A DNA stretch of 64,000 nucleotides from Clostridiales bacterium (GCA_015655075.1 JAATFT010000091.1:124001-188000), one strand, 5' to 3'; positions 14,942-23,281 are shown, counted from the stretch's first letter. The notes: a model not told the origin generated them from the letters alone. Program-made: numbers and translations.

Positions 14942-15919
14942 TTATTTCTTTTTTTCATCTGAAGCGGAAGCCATAATCCTAACAGTAGTTTTTCGGTTTT
15001 TCGTTAATACATCTGCCAATACTGCAAAAATAATGATAAAGCCTTTTATAATCATCTGCATATAAGAGTCTACCCCCAACAAATTCATAATATTATTCAA
15101 TACCCCGATGATTAATGAACCTAAGAACGTGCCAAATGCAGTTCCAGCGCCGCCGGAAAAACTTGTACCGCCGATTACGGTTGCTGTAATTGCATCGGTT
15201 TCATAACCGGCACCTTCGCTTGGGATTCCGGCATTCAAACGACCCATCATCACCATACCTGCAACGGCTGCAAATAAACCGGATACAATAAATGCTGCCC
15301 ATTTAATTTTGCAGACCTGAATACCCGCGGCATTGGCCGCTTCTTTATTACCGCCGATAGCATACAAATAACGACCGAATTTTGTATACCTTAGTACAAT
15401 ATGTGTAATAATCAGCATCAAAACCATAAATACTATGGTAATCGGAATTACACCGAACAGGTTTGCCTGTCCAAAATTTTTAAAAGCGCCGATCTGGTAA
15501 ATATTCTGGCCGCCTGTATACAAACAAATCGAACCAAAACAGACTGTCTGCATTGCCAGTGTAACGATAAAAGAGGGCAATTTGAAATACGCTACAAATA
15601 GACCGTTTAAAGCTCCAACAAGTGCGCCCAGGAACAAGCCAAAGCAAAATGCTAAGGGTAAGCTGCCGGTTGCAATAAACATAACACAGGCGAAACTTCC
15701 TGACATACCGGCCAAATAGCCAATAGACAAATCGATTTCACCACAGACAATGATCATTCCCTGTGCAAAAGCACAAATGGTAACAATACTAACCTGCTTT
15801 AAAATATTGGTTAGATTAGTAACAGTCAGAAAATTGTTTGATAATATCGTACAAACAATCATCATGCCAACCAAAATCAATACGAGTGAATATTTTCTCA
15901 TATCTGGTTTTGCTCTCAT
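14942..15919 (-). CDS. Ribose-type ABC transporter permease
   Basis: 325-residue BPD_transp_2 membrane protein with eight to ten hydrophobic helices and the family segments GEIDLSIGYLAGMSG and GGNKEAANAAGIQ, then GTSFSGGAGTAFGTFLGSLIIGVL. Start ATG 15919 is preceded by GAGGAGA. It forms the channel of the importer with the binding protein and double ATPase of the same operon. Confidence 0.92.
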   Translation of the reverse strand: MRAKPDMRKYSLVLILVGMMIVCTILSNNFLTVTNLTNILKQVSIVTICAFAQGMIIVCGEIDLSIGYLAGMSGSFACVMFIATGSLPLAFCFGLFLGALVGALNGLFVAYFKLPSFIVTLAMQTVCFGSICLYTGGQNIYQIGAFKNFGQANLFGVIPITIVFMVLMLIITHIVLRYTKFGRYLYAIGGNKEAANAAGIQVCKIKWAAFIVSGLFAAVAGMVMMGRLNAGIPSEGAGYETDAITATVIGGTSFSGGAGTAFGTFLGSLIIGVLNNIMNLLGVDSYMQMIIKGFIIIFAVLADVLTKNRKTTVRIMASASDEKKK

Positions 15920-15948
15920 GTTTTTCGTCTCCTCATTTTCTTTCCGAA

Positions 15949-17439
15949 TTACTTTGCGACTCCGGTTGCTATTTGCATAATCCTCTCCTGCTGAAAGTCC
16001 TTTCGGGCAAGACATCCTCTCATACGCCCCTGACTCATGACATAAATCCTGTCACACATTCCCAGTAATTCCGGTAATTCAGAAGAAATCATCAAAATTG
16101 CATAACCCTTTTTCACCAAATCAATCATAATATTGTAGATTTCTAATTTGGCACCAACATCAATACCTTTGGTAGGCTCATCGAGAATTAACAAATCACT
16201 CTCTAGCATTAACCATCTTGCCAGCAAAACCTTCTGCTGATTACCACCGCTAAGATAACCAATAGGTGTCTCAATACCGGCAAACCTTACCTTCAACATT
16301 TCAGACATCCGAATAGCGTCTTCTTTTTCCTTTTTCAAATTCATAATGACACCCTTATTAATGTGATGGCTGGTGATCGTGATATTCTCACGGCAGCTGC
16401 GGACTCCAATGATGCCTTCTTTTCTACGGTCCTCTGTAATCATCAATATCTTATTCTCAATTGCATGTGTTACATCTTTAGGTTTATACTGCTTCCCACA
16501 TAAGACGATTTCACCGGAATCTAATGAATCCAATCCGAAAATCGACCGGCAAACTTCACTGCGCCCTGCTCCAATCAGACCCGCCATGCCTACGATTTCG
16601 CCTTTTCTCACAAAAAAAGAAACATTCTCAAACATATCTTTGCTGCAAAGATTCTTTGCATCAAATGCAATGTCGCCAATCGGCACATCAACTTTCGGAT
16701 ATACGTTATTGATAGCCCGTCCTACCATATAGGTAATAATAGAATCATTGTCAAAACCACCAGCCGGCCCTGAAATAATGGTCTTTCCATCACGAATAAC
16801 CGTGATATCATCCGCAATTTGAAAAACCTCATCCATCTTATGACTAATGTACAGGAAACTGATGCCTTTCGTTCTAAGCTCATTAATCTTATCAAACAGC
16901 ATCCTGACTTCTTTTTCTGAAATTGAGGAAGTTGGCTCGTCCATAATGATGACTTGTGCATTAAAGGCCACCGCCTTTACAATTTCCAGCATCTGAATAC
17001 TACCAATAGGTAATTCTTTAATCTTCATAGCAGGATCGTAGTTCAGCGCATTGTGTTCTAAAATTTTTTTGGCATCCTGCATCATTTTTTCCCAGTTCAG
17101 ACACCCTGCTTTGCTGGGCTGCCGTTTCATAAAAATATTTTCCGCGATGGACAATTCCGGAAAAAAATTTAATTCCTGATAAATCATGGCAATACCAGCT
17201 TCTGAGGATTCCATGGGCCCTGAAAAATGCACTTCTTTCCCGTCAAGAAATACCTGCCCTTTATCACGTTTATACAATCCGTTAATGATTTTCATCAAAG
17301 TCGATTTTCCGGCGCCATTTTCACCAACGATTGCATGAACGGTTCCTTTTCTTAAAACAATATTGACATTATCCAAAGCCTTTACGCCTGGGAAGCTTTT
17401 GGATATTCCCCGTAATTCTAACTTAATATTTTTCTCCAT
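15949..17439 (-). CDS. Ribose-type ABC transporter ATPase (two fused ATP-binding domains)
   Basis: 496 residues with tandem NBDs as in RbsA/AlsA/MglA. The first half has Walker A GENGAGKST, an LPIGSIQ-type signature and Walker B IIMDEPTSSI. The second half has the degenerate P-loop GLIGAGRSE, signature LSGGNQQK and LLILDEPTKGID. ATG 17439 follows GGAGGAATT. It lies 22 nt after the kinase stop and is cotranscribed. Confidence 0.93.
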   Translation of the reverse strand: MEKNIKLELRGISKSFPGVKALDNVNIVLRKGTVHAIVGENGAGKSTLMKIINGLYKRDKGQVFLDGKEVHFSGPMESSEAGIAMIYQELNFFPELSIAENIFMKRQPSKAGCLNWEKMMQDAKKILEHNALNYDPAMKIKELPIGSIQMLEIVKAVAFNAQVIIMDEPTSSISEKEVRMLFDKINELRTKGISFLYISHKMDEVFQIADDITVIRDGKTIISGPAGGFDNDSIITYMVGRAINNVYPKVDVPIGDIAFDAKNLCSKDMFENVSFFVRKGEIVGMAGLIGAGRSEVCRSIFGLDSLDSGEIVLCGKQYKPKDVTHAIENKILMITEDRRKEGIIGVRSCRENITITSHHINKGVIMNLKKEKEDAIRMSEMLKVRFAGIETPIGYLSGGNQQKVLLARWLMLESDLLILDEPTKGIDVGAKLEIYNIMIDLVKKGYAILMISSELPELLGMCDRIYVMSQGRMRGCLARKDFQQERIMQIATGVAK

Positions 17440-17461
17440 AATTCCTCCATCTGCCGGCGGG

Positions 17462-18400
17462 TCAGGCATTCGCGTCTATCATCTCCTGTATTGACTCCTG
17501 ACTGATCTTACCTTCCATCGGTCCGAATGCCGCCGCATTCAAGGCTCCTGCCGCCGCCGCCATCTGTGCTGCCTGCTTTATAGTTTTTCCTTCCAGCAGG
17601 CCGCTAATGAAAGCTCCGTCAAAGCAATCTCCGGCTCCCGTTGCATCTACCTGCTCGACAGGATATACACCTACCTGATCAACCTCGTTTCTAGTATAGA
17701 TTGTGCATCCCTTAGACCCATTCTTTAATGCCAGAATTTCCAGATTCGGATTTTCAAAACCGGCTTTCACGGCCTCTCCTATTGTTTCCTTACCTGTTAT
17801 GGATAATAGTTCTCCCGCACCAGGAAGAAATACATTGGTGTTTTTTACCACTTCATTTATTATTTCAAAAACTGATTTGTCTGTTAAAAGCTCTTTTCTA
17901 ATATTGGGATCAAAAGAAACTTTGGCTCCCTGACTGATTGCCAAATGCATCGTTTTTAAAATTTCCTGTGCAAATTCTTTCTTGGCCATCAGGGAACAGC
18001 CCATAATATGGAAATAACGTATACCTCTCAAAACATCTGCTTCCGGTGCCTTGGGTTCAACTGCCGGTGTATTCCCCATATGGAAGATGAACCGTCTGGA
18101 ACCATCTGCAAAATAAGTAACAAATGTTGTCCCCGTAGAACTCGTAGTACTTTCCAGCACCTGTGAGCAATCCACACCATCCTTTTTCAGACGATCCAGT
18201 ACACATTTGCCGAAATCATCTTTTCCAACGCCTCCGATAATTCCTGCTTTATGTCCCAGTCTGGCTACGGTATCAATACAGATTGCCGGCGCGCCGCTTG
18301 GAAACGGACCGCGGAATAGCCCGGGGACATTCAGCGGAACTTCTTCTTGAGCTCTCATAATCTCAACTACTATTTCTCCCATAGTCCATACTTCAGCCAT
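17462..18400 (-). CDS. PfkB-family sugar kinase
   Basis: 312-residue ribokinase-fold kinase. N-terminal glycine-rich G-G-V-G-K-D-D-F-G and the C-terminal PfkB signature DATGAGDCFDGAF with the catalytic Asp are intact. Probably phosphorylates the ketose produced by the 3-epimerase or dehydrogenase before aldol cleavage; fructokinase or tagatose-6-phosphate kinase activity are both possible. Separated from the epimerase gene by a 172-bp palindromic repeat. Confidence 0.9.
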   Translation of the reverse strand: MAEVWTMGEIVVEIMRAQEEVPLNVPGLFRGPFPSGAPAICIDTVARLGHKAGIIGGVGKDDFGKCVLDRLKKDGVDCSQVLESTTSSTGTTFVTYFADGSRRFIFHMGNTPAVEPKAPEADVLRGIRYFHIMGCSLMAKKEFAQEILKTMHLAISQGAKVSFDPNIRKELLTDKSVFEIINEVVKNTNVFLPGAGELLSITGKETIGEAVKAGFENPNLEILALKNGSKGCTIYTRNEVDQVGVYPVEQVDATGAGDCFDGAFISGLLEGKTIKQAAQMAAAAGALNAAAFGPMEGKISQESIQEMIDANA

Positions 18401-18424
18401 CTCTCATACACCTCCTATACGAAT

Positions 18425-18596
18425 TTACTATTCACAGCCCTGCAAAAAATCAGCAGTTCTGTGAACAGTAACACGCTTCGCGATGCACACAAAACGCAAA
18501 ATCAGCTTTTTGGCGCTGCTATTCTCCGGTTTTCTGTGACTTTCGCTTCGCTGCACTCACAAAAAACACGTCGAGTTTATCAGCTGTGAATAGTAA
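18425..18596. repeat. Palindromic MITE-like element (172 bp), second family
   Basis: Ends are perfect 13-bp inverted repeats TTACTATTCACAG / CTGTGAATAGTAA. An internal near-copy of the end, CTGTGAACAGTAAC, lies at 18459-18472. It abuts the stop codon of the epimerase gene and has no coding capacity. Unrelated to the 160-bp family. It looks like a small non-autonomous element or a REP-like palindrome. Confidence 0.75.
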
Positions 18597-19463
18597 CTAC
18601 TCGAATTTCTCTTTCAAGAATTTCAACGAATCCGTAATGTACTGCGTTAACTGCTCCTGTGTCGCTCCATTGCTCAAATCTCTCCAGACTTTGATGTCTC
18701 TTCCTACTTCTCCACCGGAATTCATGAATGGTTCCATCACAACACCTTTATCATAATGAATTTCTTTTAATGCTTTTCCTACAGCATCCCAGTCGATGGA
18801 ATTTGTCATACCGGGAAGTTTTCTATTGGATTCTCCCACATGTACATGTCCAAGCATAGAACCGGCATTTTTAATAGCTGCTGCCTGATTATCTTCTTCA
18901 ATATTCATATGAAACGTATCCAACAGAATATCAATATGGGAACTGCCGATTCTCTTGCAGTATTCCTTAGCTTCTGCACAATCCGTCAAAATATAGCTTT
19001 CATAACGATTCAGTACTTCCAAGGAAATATAGATATCCAATTCCTCTGCCGTTTTTGCCAAAATCTTCAAAGATTCTATGCTTCTGCCCCAGGCTCCTTC
19101 CTTGTCTGTATCTGTGAAATCACTGGGCCAATTTGAATAGATTGCGCCAATCAGCTTATTGCTTCCAATCATTTTCATTCTTTTCATGATCTCGTTGAAA
19201 TAAGCAATACCATTTGTTCTTATGTTTTTATCTTTAGAAGCCATATCATATTCTTTTGCTGGCCCGCTGTTAGCCACTAATATAATACCGCATTTCTGGC
19301 TTTCAGCTTTCAATACATCCATTTCTGCTTCTGTCATGTGATACAAATGGTCCACACCATACTCCAACATATCAAAGCCGATATCTGCTGCTTTATTAAT
19401 AACTTTCCTGTAATCACAGCTCCAGACATTTCCCCAATAGGAATAACTAGTTCCAAATTTCAT
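18597..19463 (-). CDS. D-tagatose/D-allulose 3-epimerase-like protein
   Basis: 288-residue TIM-barrel epimerase. Metal ligands expected for the D-psicose (allulose)/tagatose 3-epimerase family are at E149 (SLEVLNRYE), D182 (LLDTFHMNIEED), H208 (GHVHVGESNRK) and E244 (VVMEPF), and the overall pattern MKFGTSYSYWG...MEPFMNSGGEVGRDIKVWRDLS matches closely. It interconverts free ketohexoses at C3. ATG 19463 follows TGGAGGAC; the longer frame to 19532 is not used. First gene of the operon, directly after LacI-type operator sequences, so it probably defines the substrate class (allulose, tagatose or sorbose). Confidence 0.88.
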   Translation of the reverse strand: MKFGTSYSYWGNVWSCDYRKVINKAADIGFDMLEYGVDHLYHMTEAEMDVLKAESQKCGIILVANSGPAKEYDMASKDKNIRTNGIAYFNEIMKRMKMIGSNKLIGAIYSNWPSDFTDTDKEGAWGRSIESLKILAKTAEELDIYISLEVLNRYESYILTDCAEAKEYCKRIGSSHIDILLDTFHMNIEEDNQAAAIKNAGSMLGHVHVGESNRKLPGMTNSIDWDAVGKALKEIHYDKGVVMEPFMNSGGEVGRDIKVWRDLSNGATQEQLTQYITDSLKFLKEKFE

Positions 19464-19492
19464 ATTTTTTGTCCTCCAATGATTCCTCTTTA

Positions 19493-19514
19493 AAATTGTG
19501 CTCGTGCTTAATTT
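19493..19514. promoter_or_regulatory. LacI-type operator, site 1, for the ketose operon
   Basis: A 22-bp imperfect palindrome centred on CG (AAATT..GC-CG-GC..AATTT), 30 nt before the epimerase start. It contains the 15-mer AATTGTGCTCGTGCT, which recurs at 19614 exactly 120 bp away. Probably bound by the divergent LacI regulator. Confidence 0.6.
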
Positions 19515-19613
19515 ATATGTAAATTGTAACACGGGTACTGAATTAGTGCAATATGTAATTATTTATAGTTTTTAAAAAGTATTTTTAGTAAACTTTCACA
19601 AACAGTTAAAAGT

Positions 19614-19628
19614 AATTGTGCTCGTGCT
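19614..19628. promoter_or_regulatory. LacI-type operator, site 2
   Basis: Exact second copy of AATTGTGCTCGTGCT, 81-95 nt upstream of the regulator gene. Its flanks are less symmetrical than site 1. The 120-bp spacing would allow looping and joint control of both divergent promoters. Confidence 0.55.
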
Positions 19629-19708
19629 CTTCCAAAATCTTTTTGTAGACATCCCTATTTGTTTGTGATAGCATAAATTTATAATTCAGGTATGAGGAGC
19701 AGTAAAAT

Positions 19709-20740
19709 ATGTCTGTTACAATAAAAGAAATTGCCAAACTAGCAAATGTTTCCAGAGGTACCGTTGATAAAGTCATCAACAATAGACCCGGGGTAAAAGA
19801 AGAAACCAAAAAGCGAATTGAGGCAATCATTACAGAATTGAACTATCAACCCAATTTTATTGGAAAAACACTAGTAAACAGCAAATCTCCGATTAAAATC
19901 GGTATTATCTTAACACCGGACTACAATCCTTTTATTCAGACGATACTTAGTGGTATTCGAAAAGCAGAAAAGGAATTTTCTCCATTTGGTATTCGTATCA
20001 TCACAAAAATGATGACTACTCTGGAAGCTGCTGAACTGGTCAGTATCTTAGGCGAATTAGAAAGTATGCAGGTTTCCGGTATTGCCCTTTTTCCTATTGA
20101 TGACGAACAAGTGATTCTAAAAGCAAATCAACTTATCAAAAAAGGCATTGCTATTCTAACCTGGAATTCCAGACTGGAGAGCATTCACGGATTCCGTCAT
20201 GTAGGACAGGATAACGTAAAGGCCGGACGAATTGCCGCCGGTTTGATGGAAAAATTGTTGCCGGAAGGCGGGGATATCTGTGTCATTACCAGTTCCCAAA
20301 ATTTGTCATGCCATCAGAACCGTCTGGCAGGTTTTAAAGAACGCTTAGCAGAATGTAAGCACCCTATAAATATTCTAGATGTCCGGGAAAACCAGGATAA
20401 ACGAGAGGAAGCATTTAAAATCTCTCTGGAATACTGTAATCTTTATCCATCCATGAAAGGCATTTATTTAACAAGCAGCGGCTGCGACGGTGCGGTAAAT
20501 GCCTTATCAATAGTAAATCGTTTAGATGACACCAAATTGATTTGCCACGATCTTCTTCCGGAAACGGAACGCTTATTGAAGGAAAATGTACTGGATTTTG
20601 TTCTAAGTCAAAGTGCTAAAAAACAAGGTTATCAGTTAGTTAAAGAACTGTTTGACTATCTTATCAAATCACAAGTACCTCGCTCTGATTTTTACGAAAT
20701 TCCCGTAGAAATCATTACAAAAGATTTATTAAGTGAATGA
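19709..20740 (+). CDS. LacI-family transcriptional regulator of the ketose operon
   Basis: 343 residues: an N-terminal LacI helix-turn-helix (TIKEIAKLANVSRGTVDKVINNRPGVKEETKKRI, about 4-37) and a periplasmic-binding-like effector domain (from KIGIILTPDYNPF). The hinge recognition helix reads S-R-G-T-V-D-K-V, with D instead of the usual S-R. Start ATG 19709 follows GAGGAGC. Transcribed divergently from the epimerase-kinase-transporter operon, with two operators between, so it most likely represses that operon and itself. Confidence 0.9.
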   Translation: MSVTIKEIAKLANVSRGTVDKVINNRPGVKEETKKRIEAIITELNYQPNFIGKTLVNSKSPIKIGIILTPDYNPFIQTILSGIRKAEKEFSPFGIRIITKMMTTLEAAELVSILGELESMQVSGIALFPIDDEQVILKANQLIKKGIAILTWNSRLESIHGFRHVGQDNVKAGRIAAGLMEKLLPEGGDICVITSSQNLSCHQNRLAGFKERLAECKHPINILDVRENQDKREEAFKISLEYCNLYPSMKGIYLTSSGCDGAVNALSIVNRLDDTKLICHDLLPETERLLKENVLDFVLSQSAKKQGYQLVKELFDYLIKSQVPRSDFYEIPVEIITKDLLSE

Positions 20741-20965
20741 AAGTTTCTCATTATTATTTGTATACTGGATAGTAAATCCCATAAAAAAATCTATCCTTGT
20801 TTACTATCTAGAAGAAACAAAATTTGAAGTAAATGCTTATACTTTTCAGGACAAGGTTAAAGTTAACATCTATACTGACCTATATATTGACTTTTCAATG
20901 CTTAACCTTTAATTATATTACTAAACAAAATCCCTAATTCCACTTGCACGTCATTATTATGCAAT

Positions 20966-21004
20966 AAAAAACCGCCGAGGCATATAATTCCAAAGCGGTT
21001 TTTT
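20966..21004. terminator. Bidirectional terminator after the LacI gene
   Basis: AAAAAACCGC ... GCGGTTTTTT, 10-bp stem with a 19-nt loop and flanking A and T runs. The 225 nt between the gene stop and this site hold no other recognised feature. Confidence 0.75.
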
Positions 21005-21037
21005 ATATTTTGAATACGAATTACAAATATTTAAACC

Positions 21038-21206
21038 CTAGAGCGTGTTTAAAAAATCATTGCACCATTTTGGCCGCCCCACTTTGCGGTATGCTGCGTC
21101 ACAATTTTGGAAATGTAGCCCCACCACTACGCTCCCAAAATTGCTCCTTACCTCCCACAAAGTGGAACACCCAACCCGGCACAAGCATTTTTTAAACACG
21201 CTCTAG
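21038..21206. repeat. Dispersed inverted-repeat element, copy C (169 bp)
   Basis: A perfect 20-bp terminal inverted repeat (21038-21057 with 21187-21206; begins CTAGAGCGTGTTT). Internal sequence is clearly related to copies A, B and D. It sits just outside the left boundary repeat of the rpsR island. Confidence 0.9.
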
Positions 21207-21229
21207 TAAAATAAGGGCTTAATTCATTA

Positions 21230-21251
21230 TATAAGGCATTAGCGCAATATG
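21230..21251. other. Left attachment-like repeat of the rpsR island, with displaced rpsR 3' end
   Basis: 22 bp identical to 22897-22918 within rpsR. Read on the minus strand, this copy continues as codons H-I-A-L-M-P-Y-I-M-N-stop (to 21219), a complete alternative end for ribosomal protein S18, whereas the functional gene ends ...P-Y-T-L-D. This is what remains when an integrating element recombines into the 3' end of rpsR and supplies a replacement terminus. Confidence 0.8.
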
Positions 21252-21294
21252 AACTGATACGAATTCAGCACGTTTCGTCTAGCATCATCCTCTC

Positions 21295-21498
21295 TTATTT
21301 CCTATAAAACCACTCACAGAAACAACCATCATTAAGTTCGGGTATCTTAATCCCTATCATTGGGTTATCCAAAAAAATTTTTGCTTCTGCTCTTATCTCA
21401 TCAATAAATGAAAATACTCTTATCATATTATCAGCAGCTATATATTCCCATATATTATCTAAATCCTCGAGCGCATCCTTTGACCATTCTAATCGCAT
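21295..21498 (-). CDS. ParE/RelE-type toxin, apparently C-terminally short
   Basis: 67 residues beginning MRLEWSKDALEDLDNIWEYIAADN, the N-terminal pattern of ParE/RelE toxins, with the mid-domain NPMIGIKIPELNDGCFCEWFYRK. Family members usually continue 25-35 residues into the final strands, so it may be inactive. Its start codon shares one base with the antitoxin stop (TAATG) and uses the AAGGAG inside that gene. Lies within the rpsR island. Confidence 0.7.
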   Translation of the reverse strand: MRLEWSKDALEDLDNIWEYIAADNMIRVFSFIDEIRAEAKIFLDNPMIGIKIPELNDGCFCEWFYRK

Positions 21499-21701
21499 TA
21501 TGACTCCTTATACTTTTCTCTTTTCTTAGAAAAGTATTCAGCCACTTCATCATCAGAAACAGTTCCTTCTGATTTACAGCGTTCTCTGCTATGCTCCAGG
21601 CGCATTAACATATATAGACGATTAAGGACTTCAGCTTCATCTTTCATATCGTCGGAGATCAGTTTCAAATGCTCCATAATTGCCGCTTTTGCACTACTCA
21701 T
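21498..21701 (-). CDS. Antitoxin partner of the ParE-type toxin
   Basis: 67-residue acidic/helical protein (MSSAKAAIMEHLKLISDDMKDEAEVLNRLYML...). Start ATG 21701 has GGGAGG at good spacing. Gene order antitoxin-toxin, the 1-nt overlap and small size fit a type II module. The DNA-binding fold is not recognisable by eye. Its first codons are antisense to the signal-peptide-like region of the divergent secreted protein. Confidence 0.65.
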   Translation of the reverse strand: MSSAKAAIMEHLKLISDDMKDEAEVLNRLYMLMRLEHSRERCKSEGTVSDDEVAEYFSKKREKYKES

Positions 21702-21723
21702 AATAATCGCCTCCCTGTCTTGT

Positions 21724-22326
21724 ATGGTATTTGCTTTAATGACACCGGTAAGTGCTAAAGCGCAAGAAACTTTGATATCTTCCGATACTATAATTACTGA
21801 AGATAACATTTATGATGTTCTTGAATTTCTAGATTTAGATTCGGAAGATTTTATAGCAACTGATTTTGAAGGGCCAAGTGTTACTACTGTTGGAGAATTA
21901 GAAGCAGCTATTGAAGAAGCTAAAACTCAACCAAGTGAAATCACATGTATAGCCAATAAAATTTCAGTAGGAAATGAATCAAATAGCATATATGATACAA
22001 AAGGTCTTGGTGAAACAACTGTAAAGTTATCATATACTGTAGATTGCGGTTCGTATACTGTTGAATTTAGTGCTGATGGAACATACTTTCAGGATGAGTG
22101 GGTAGATGCAGATAATCCAGATGCTGAAACTGATACAAATAATCTTATTTATGTGTATAAAATCACCAAAGACGATCTTGAACTATCTTTTGACCCAAAT
22201 TATATATTTTTAGAAGGAAATATTTATGTAACTCAATATCTAGGAGTTGGTGGTCAAGGAATTATTAAAGTGGGTGGTCAACACATTAATTCATTTGGAT
22301 ATTGGGATGTAGCAGACTATGCTTAA
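21724..22326 (+). CDS. Secreted-type hypothetical protein, probably 5'-truncated
   Basis: 200 residues from ATG 21724. The N-terminus MVFALMTPVSAKAQE looks like only the end of a signal peptide with an A-K-A cleavage site; no ribosome site precedes it. The frame stays open upstream and reads more hydrophobic residues (ALLIIIASLSC) but without ATG, GTG or TTG. The mature part is acidic and beta-rich (TVDCGSYTVEFSADGTYF), ending GGQHINSFGYWDVADYA. No family recognised. Probably lost its original 5' end at the junction with the toxin-antitoxin module, or uses a non-AUG start. Confidence 0.55.
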   Translation: MVFALMTPVSAKAQETLISSDTIITEDNIYDVLEFLDLDSEDFIATDFEGPSVTTVGELEAAIEEAKTQPSEITCIANKISVGNESNSIYDTKGLGETTVKLSYTVDCGSYTVEFSADGTYFQDEWVDADNPDAETDTNNLIYVYKITKDDLELSFDPNYIFLEGNIYVTQYLGVGGQGIIKVGGQHINSFGYWDVADYA

Positions 22327-22397
22327 AAATTAATTATTAATATCTCAAAATCCATTAGCTTTTAATAAATATAATAATTATGGAAAGAGGTATTATA

Positions 22398-22559
22398 ATG
22401 ATTGTAGTCGCTATTTTAACACTTGTTCTAATTGGCATATTATGTATGCAATTGGCAATATATATAGGAACAAATATTTTTAAGTTTCATATAATTTTAG
22501 ACTTTATAGACGAACTTTATCACAATATTTTTCATAAAAAAAAGACAAAAAGTTTATAG
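22398..22559 (+). CDS. Small single-pass membrane protein (53 aa)
   Basis: ATG 22398 is preceded by AAAGAGG at 7 nt. The peptide has one hydrophobic helix (IVVAILTLVLIGILCMQLAIYIG, about residues 2-24), followed by a short soluble part and a basic tail HKKKTKSL. Unknown function. It lies 71 nt after the secreted-type protein and may be cotranscribed with it. Confidence 0.5.
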   Translation: MIVVAILTLVLIGILCMQLAIYIGTNIFKFHIILDFIDELYHNIFHKKKTKSL

Positions 22560-22626
22560 AACCATATTCAAAACCAAATGGCAAAAAATAACTGTTGGAT
22601 ATAATTATGATATAATAAATTAACCT

Positions 22627-22710
22627 ATTAACAAAAAATCATTTTTAAGCCACTCTATAGAAAACATCTTTAACGTTGTCCTTGTGGTTTTAAGATGATT
22701 TTTTGTTAAT
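22627..22710. repeat. 16-bp inverted repeat within the rpsR island
   Basis: ATTAACAAAAAATCAT (22627-22642) pairs with ATGATTTTTTGTTAAT (22695-22710), with partial extension outward (TAACC/GGGTTA). It could be the terminator of the plus-strand genes or a remnant of an insertion-sequence end. The overlapping minus-strand frame to 22829 has no ribosome site. Confidence 0.5.
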
Positions 22711-22838
22711 CGATGGGTTAAAGTCTTTCTAGGATCCCCTCTAAAGTTTGGCTGAGAGCTATTTAGTTTTTCTGGTTCTGCGTCAATAATTGGTAGCGTT
22801 CTTCTTGGAACCCACTTCATTACTGACACCAGAGCCTT

Positions 22839-22873
22839 AAAAAAGCCACCACATAAGATAAGATGTAATGGCT
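22839..22873 (-). terminator. Terminator of the rpsF-ssb-rpsR operon
   Basis: On the minus strand AGCCATTACAT pairs with ATGTGGTGGCT (11 bp, two G-U pairs) and is followed by TTTTTT. It starts 13 nt past the rpsR stop and lies on the island side of the recombination site, so the island seems to have supplied the terminator. Confidence 0.85.
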
Positions 22874-22885
22874 CTAATGTTTTGA

Positions 22886-23170
22886 TTAATCTAAAGTATA
22901 AGGCATTAGCGCAATATGTCTTGCTCTCTTGATTGCTACCGTAAGTGCTCTTTGGTGTTTTGCACAGTTACCGGTAATTCTTCTGGGAAGAATTTTGCCT
23001 CTTTCAGATACATATCTCTTTAATTTGTTAACGTCTTTATAATCAATACCTGTATGGTTCTTATCTGCACAGAATATACAAACTTTCTTTCTTCTGCGGG
23101 TGTTTCTTCTCCTCATCGGAGAATCGCCCCTATCGTTTTTATCATTTCTGTCGTTTTTATTAAATGGCAT
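22886..23170 (-). CDS. rpsR: 30S ribosomal protein S18 (3' end replaced by island)
   Basis: 94 residues with a basic N-terminal tail, CIFC motif (about 32-35) and the S18 core [49 protein letters not shown]. The C-terminus is T-L-D. The codons for HIALMPY are duplicated at 21230-21251, where they continue to I-M-N, indicating that the last residues now come from an integrated element. Third gene of the conserved rpsF-ssb-rpsR operon. Confidence 0.97.
   Translation of the reverse strand: MPFNKNDRNDKNDRGDSPMRRRNTRRRKKVCIFCADKNHTGIDYKDVNKLKRYVSERGKILPRRITGNCAKHQRALTVAIKRARHIALMPYTLD
22897..22918. other. Right attachment-like repeat inside rpsR
   Basis: 22-bp direct repeat partner of 21230-21251. 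The 1645 bp between the two copies hold the toxin-antitoxin pair, the secreted-type protein and a small membrane protein. No integrase gene remains in the island. Confidence 0.75.
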
Positions 23171-23281
23171 AACCGACCTCCTTATCCGATAAATACATTA
23201 TAAAACTTATATTGCTCTTATTCTTCCCATGTAAGCCTGGAAAAAATTTATATTATTCTTAATGCCTAAATAAATTTACAT

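Noticed and set aside
22620-22829. 69-residue protein on the minus strand inside the island
   Set aside because: Low-complexity basic sequence over an inverted repeat, no ribosome site, overlaps no conserved motif.
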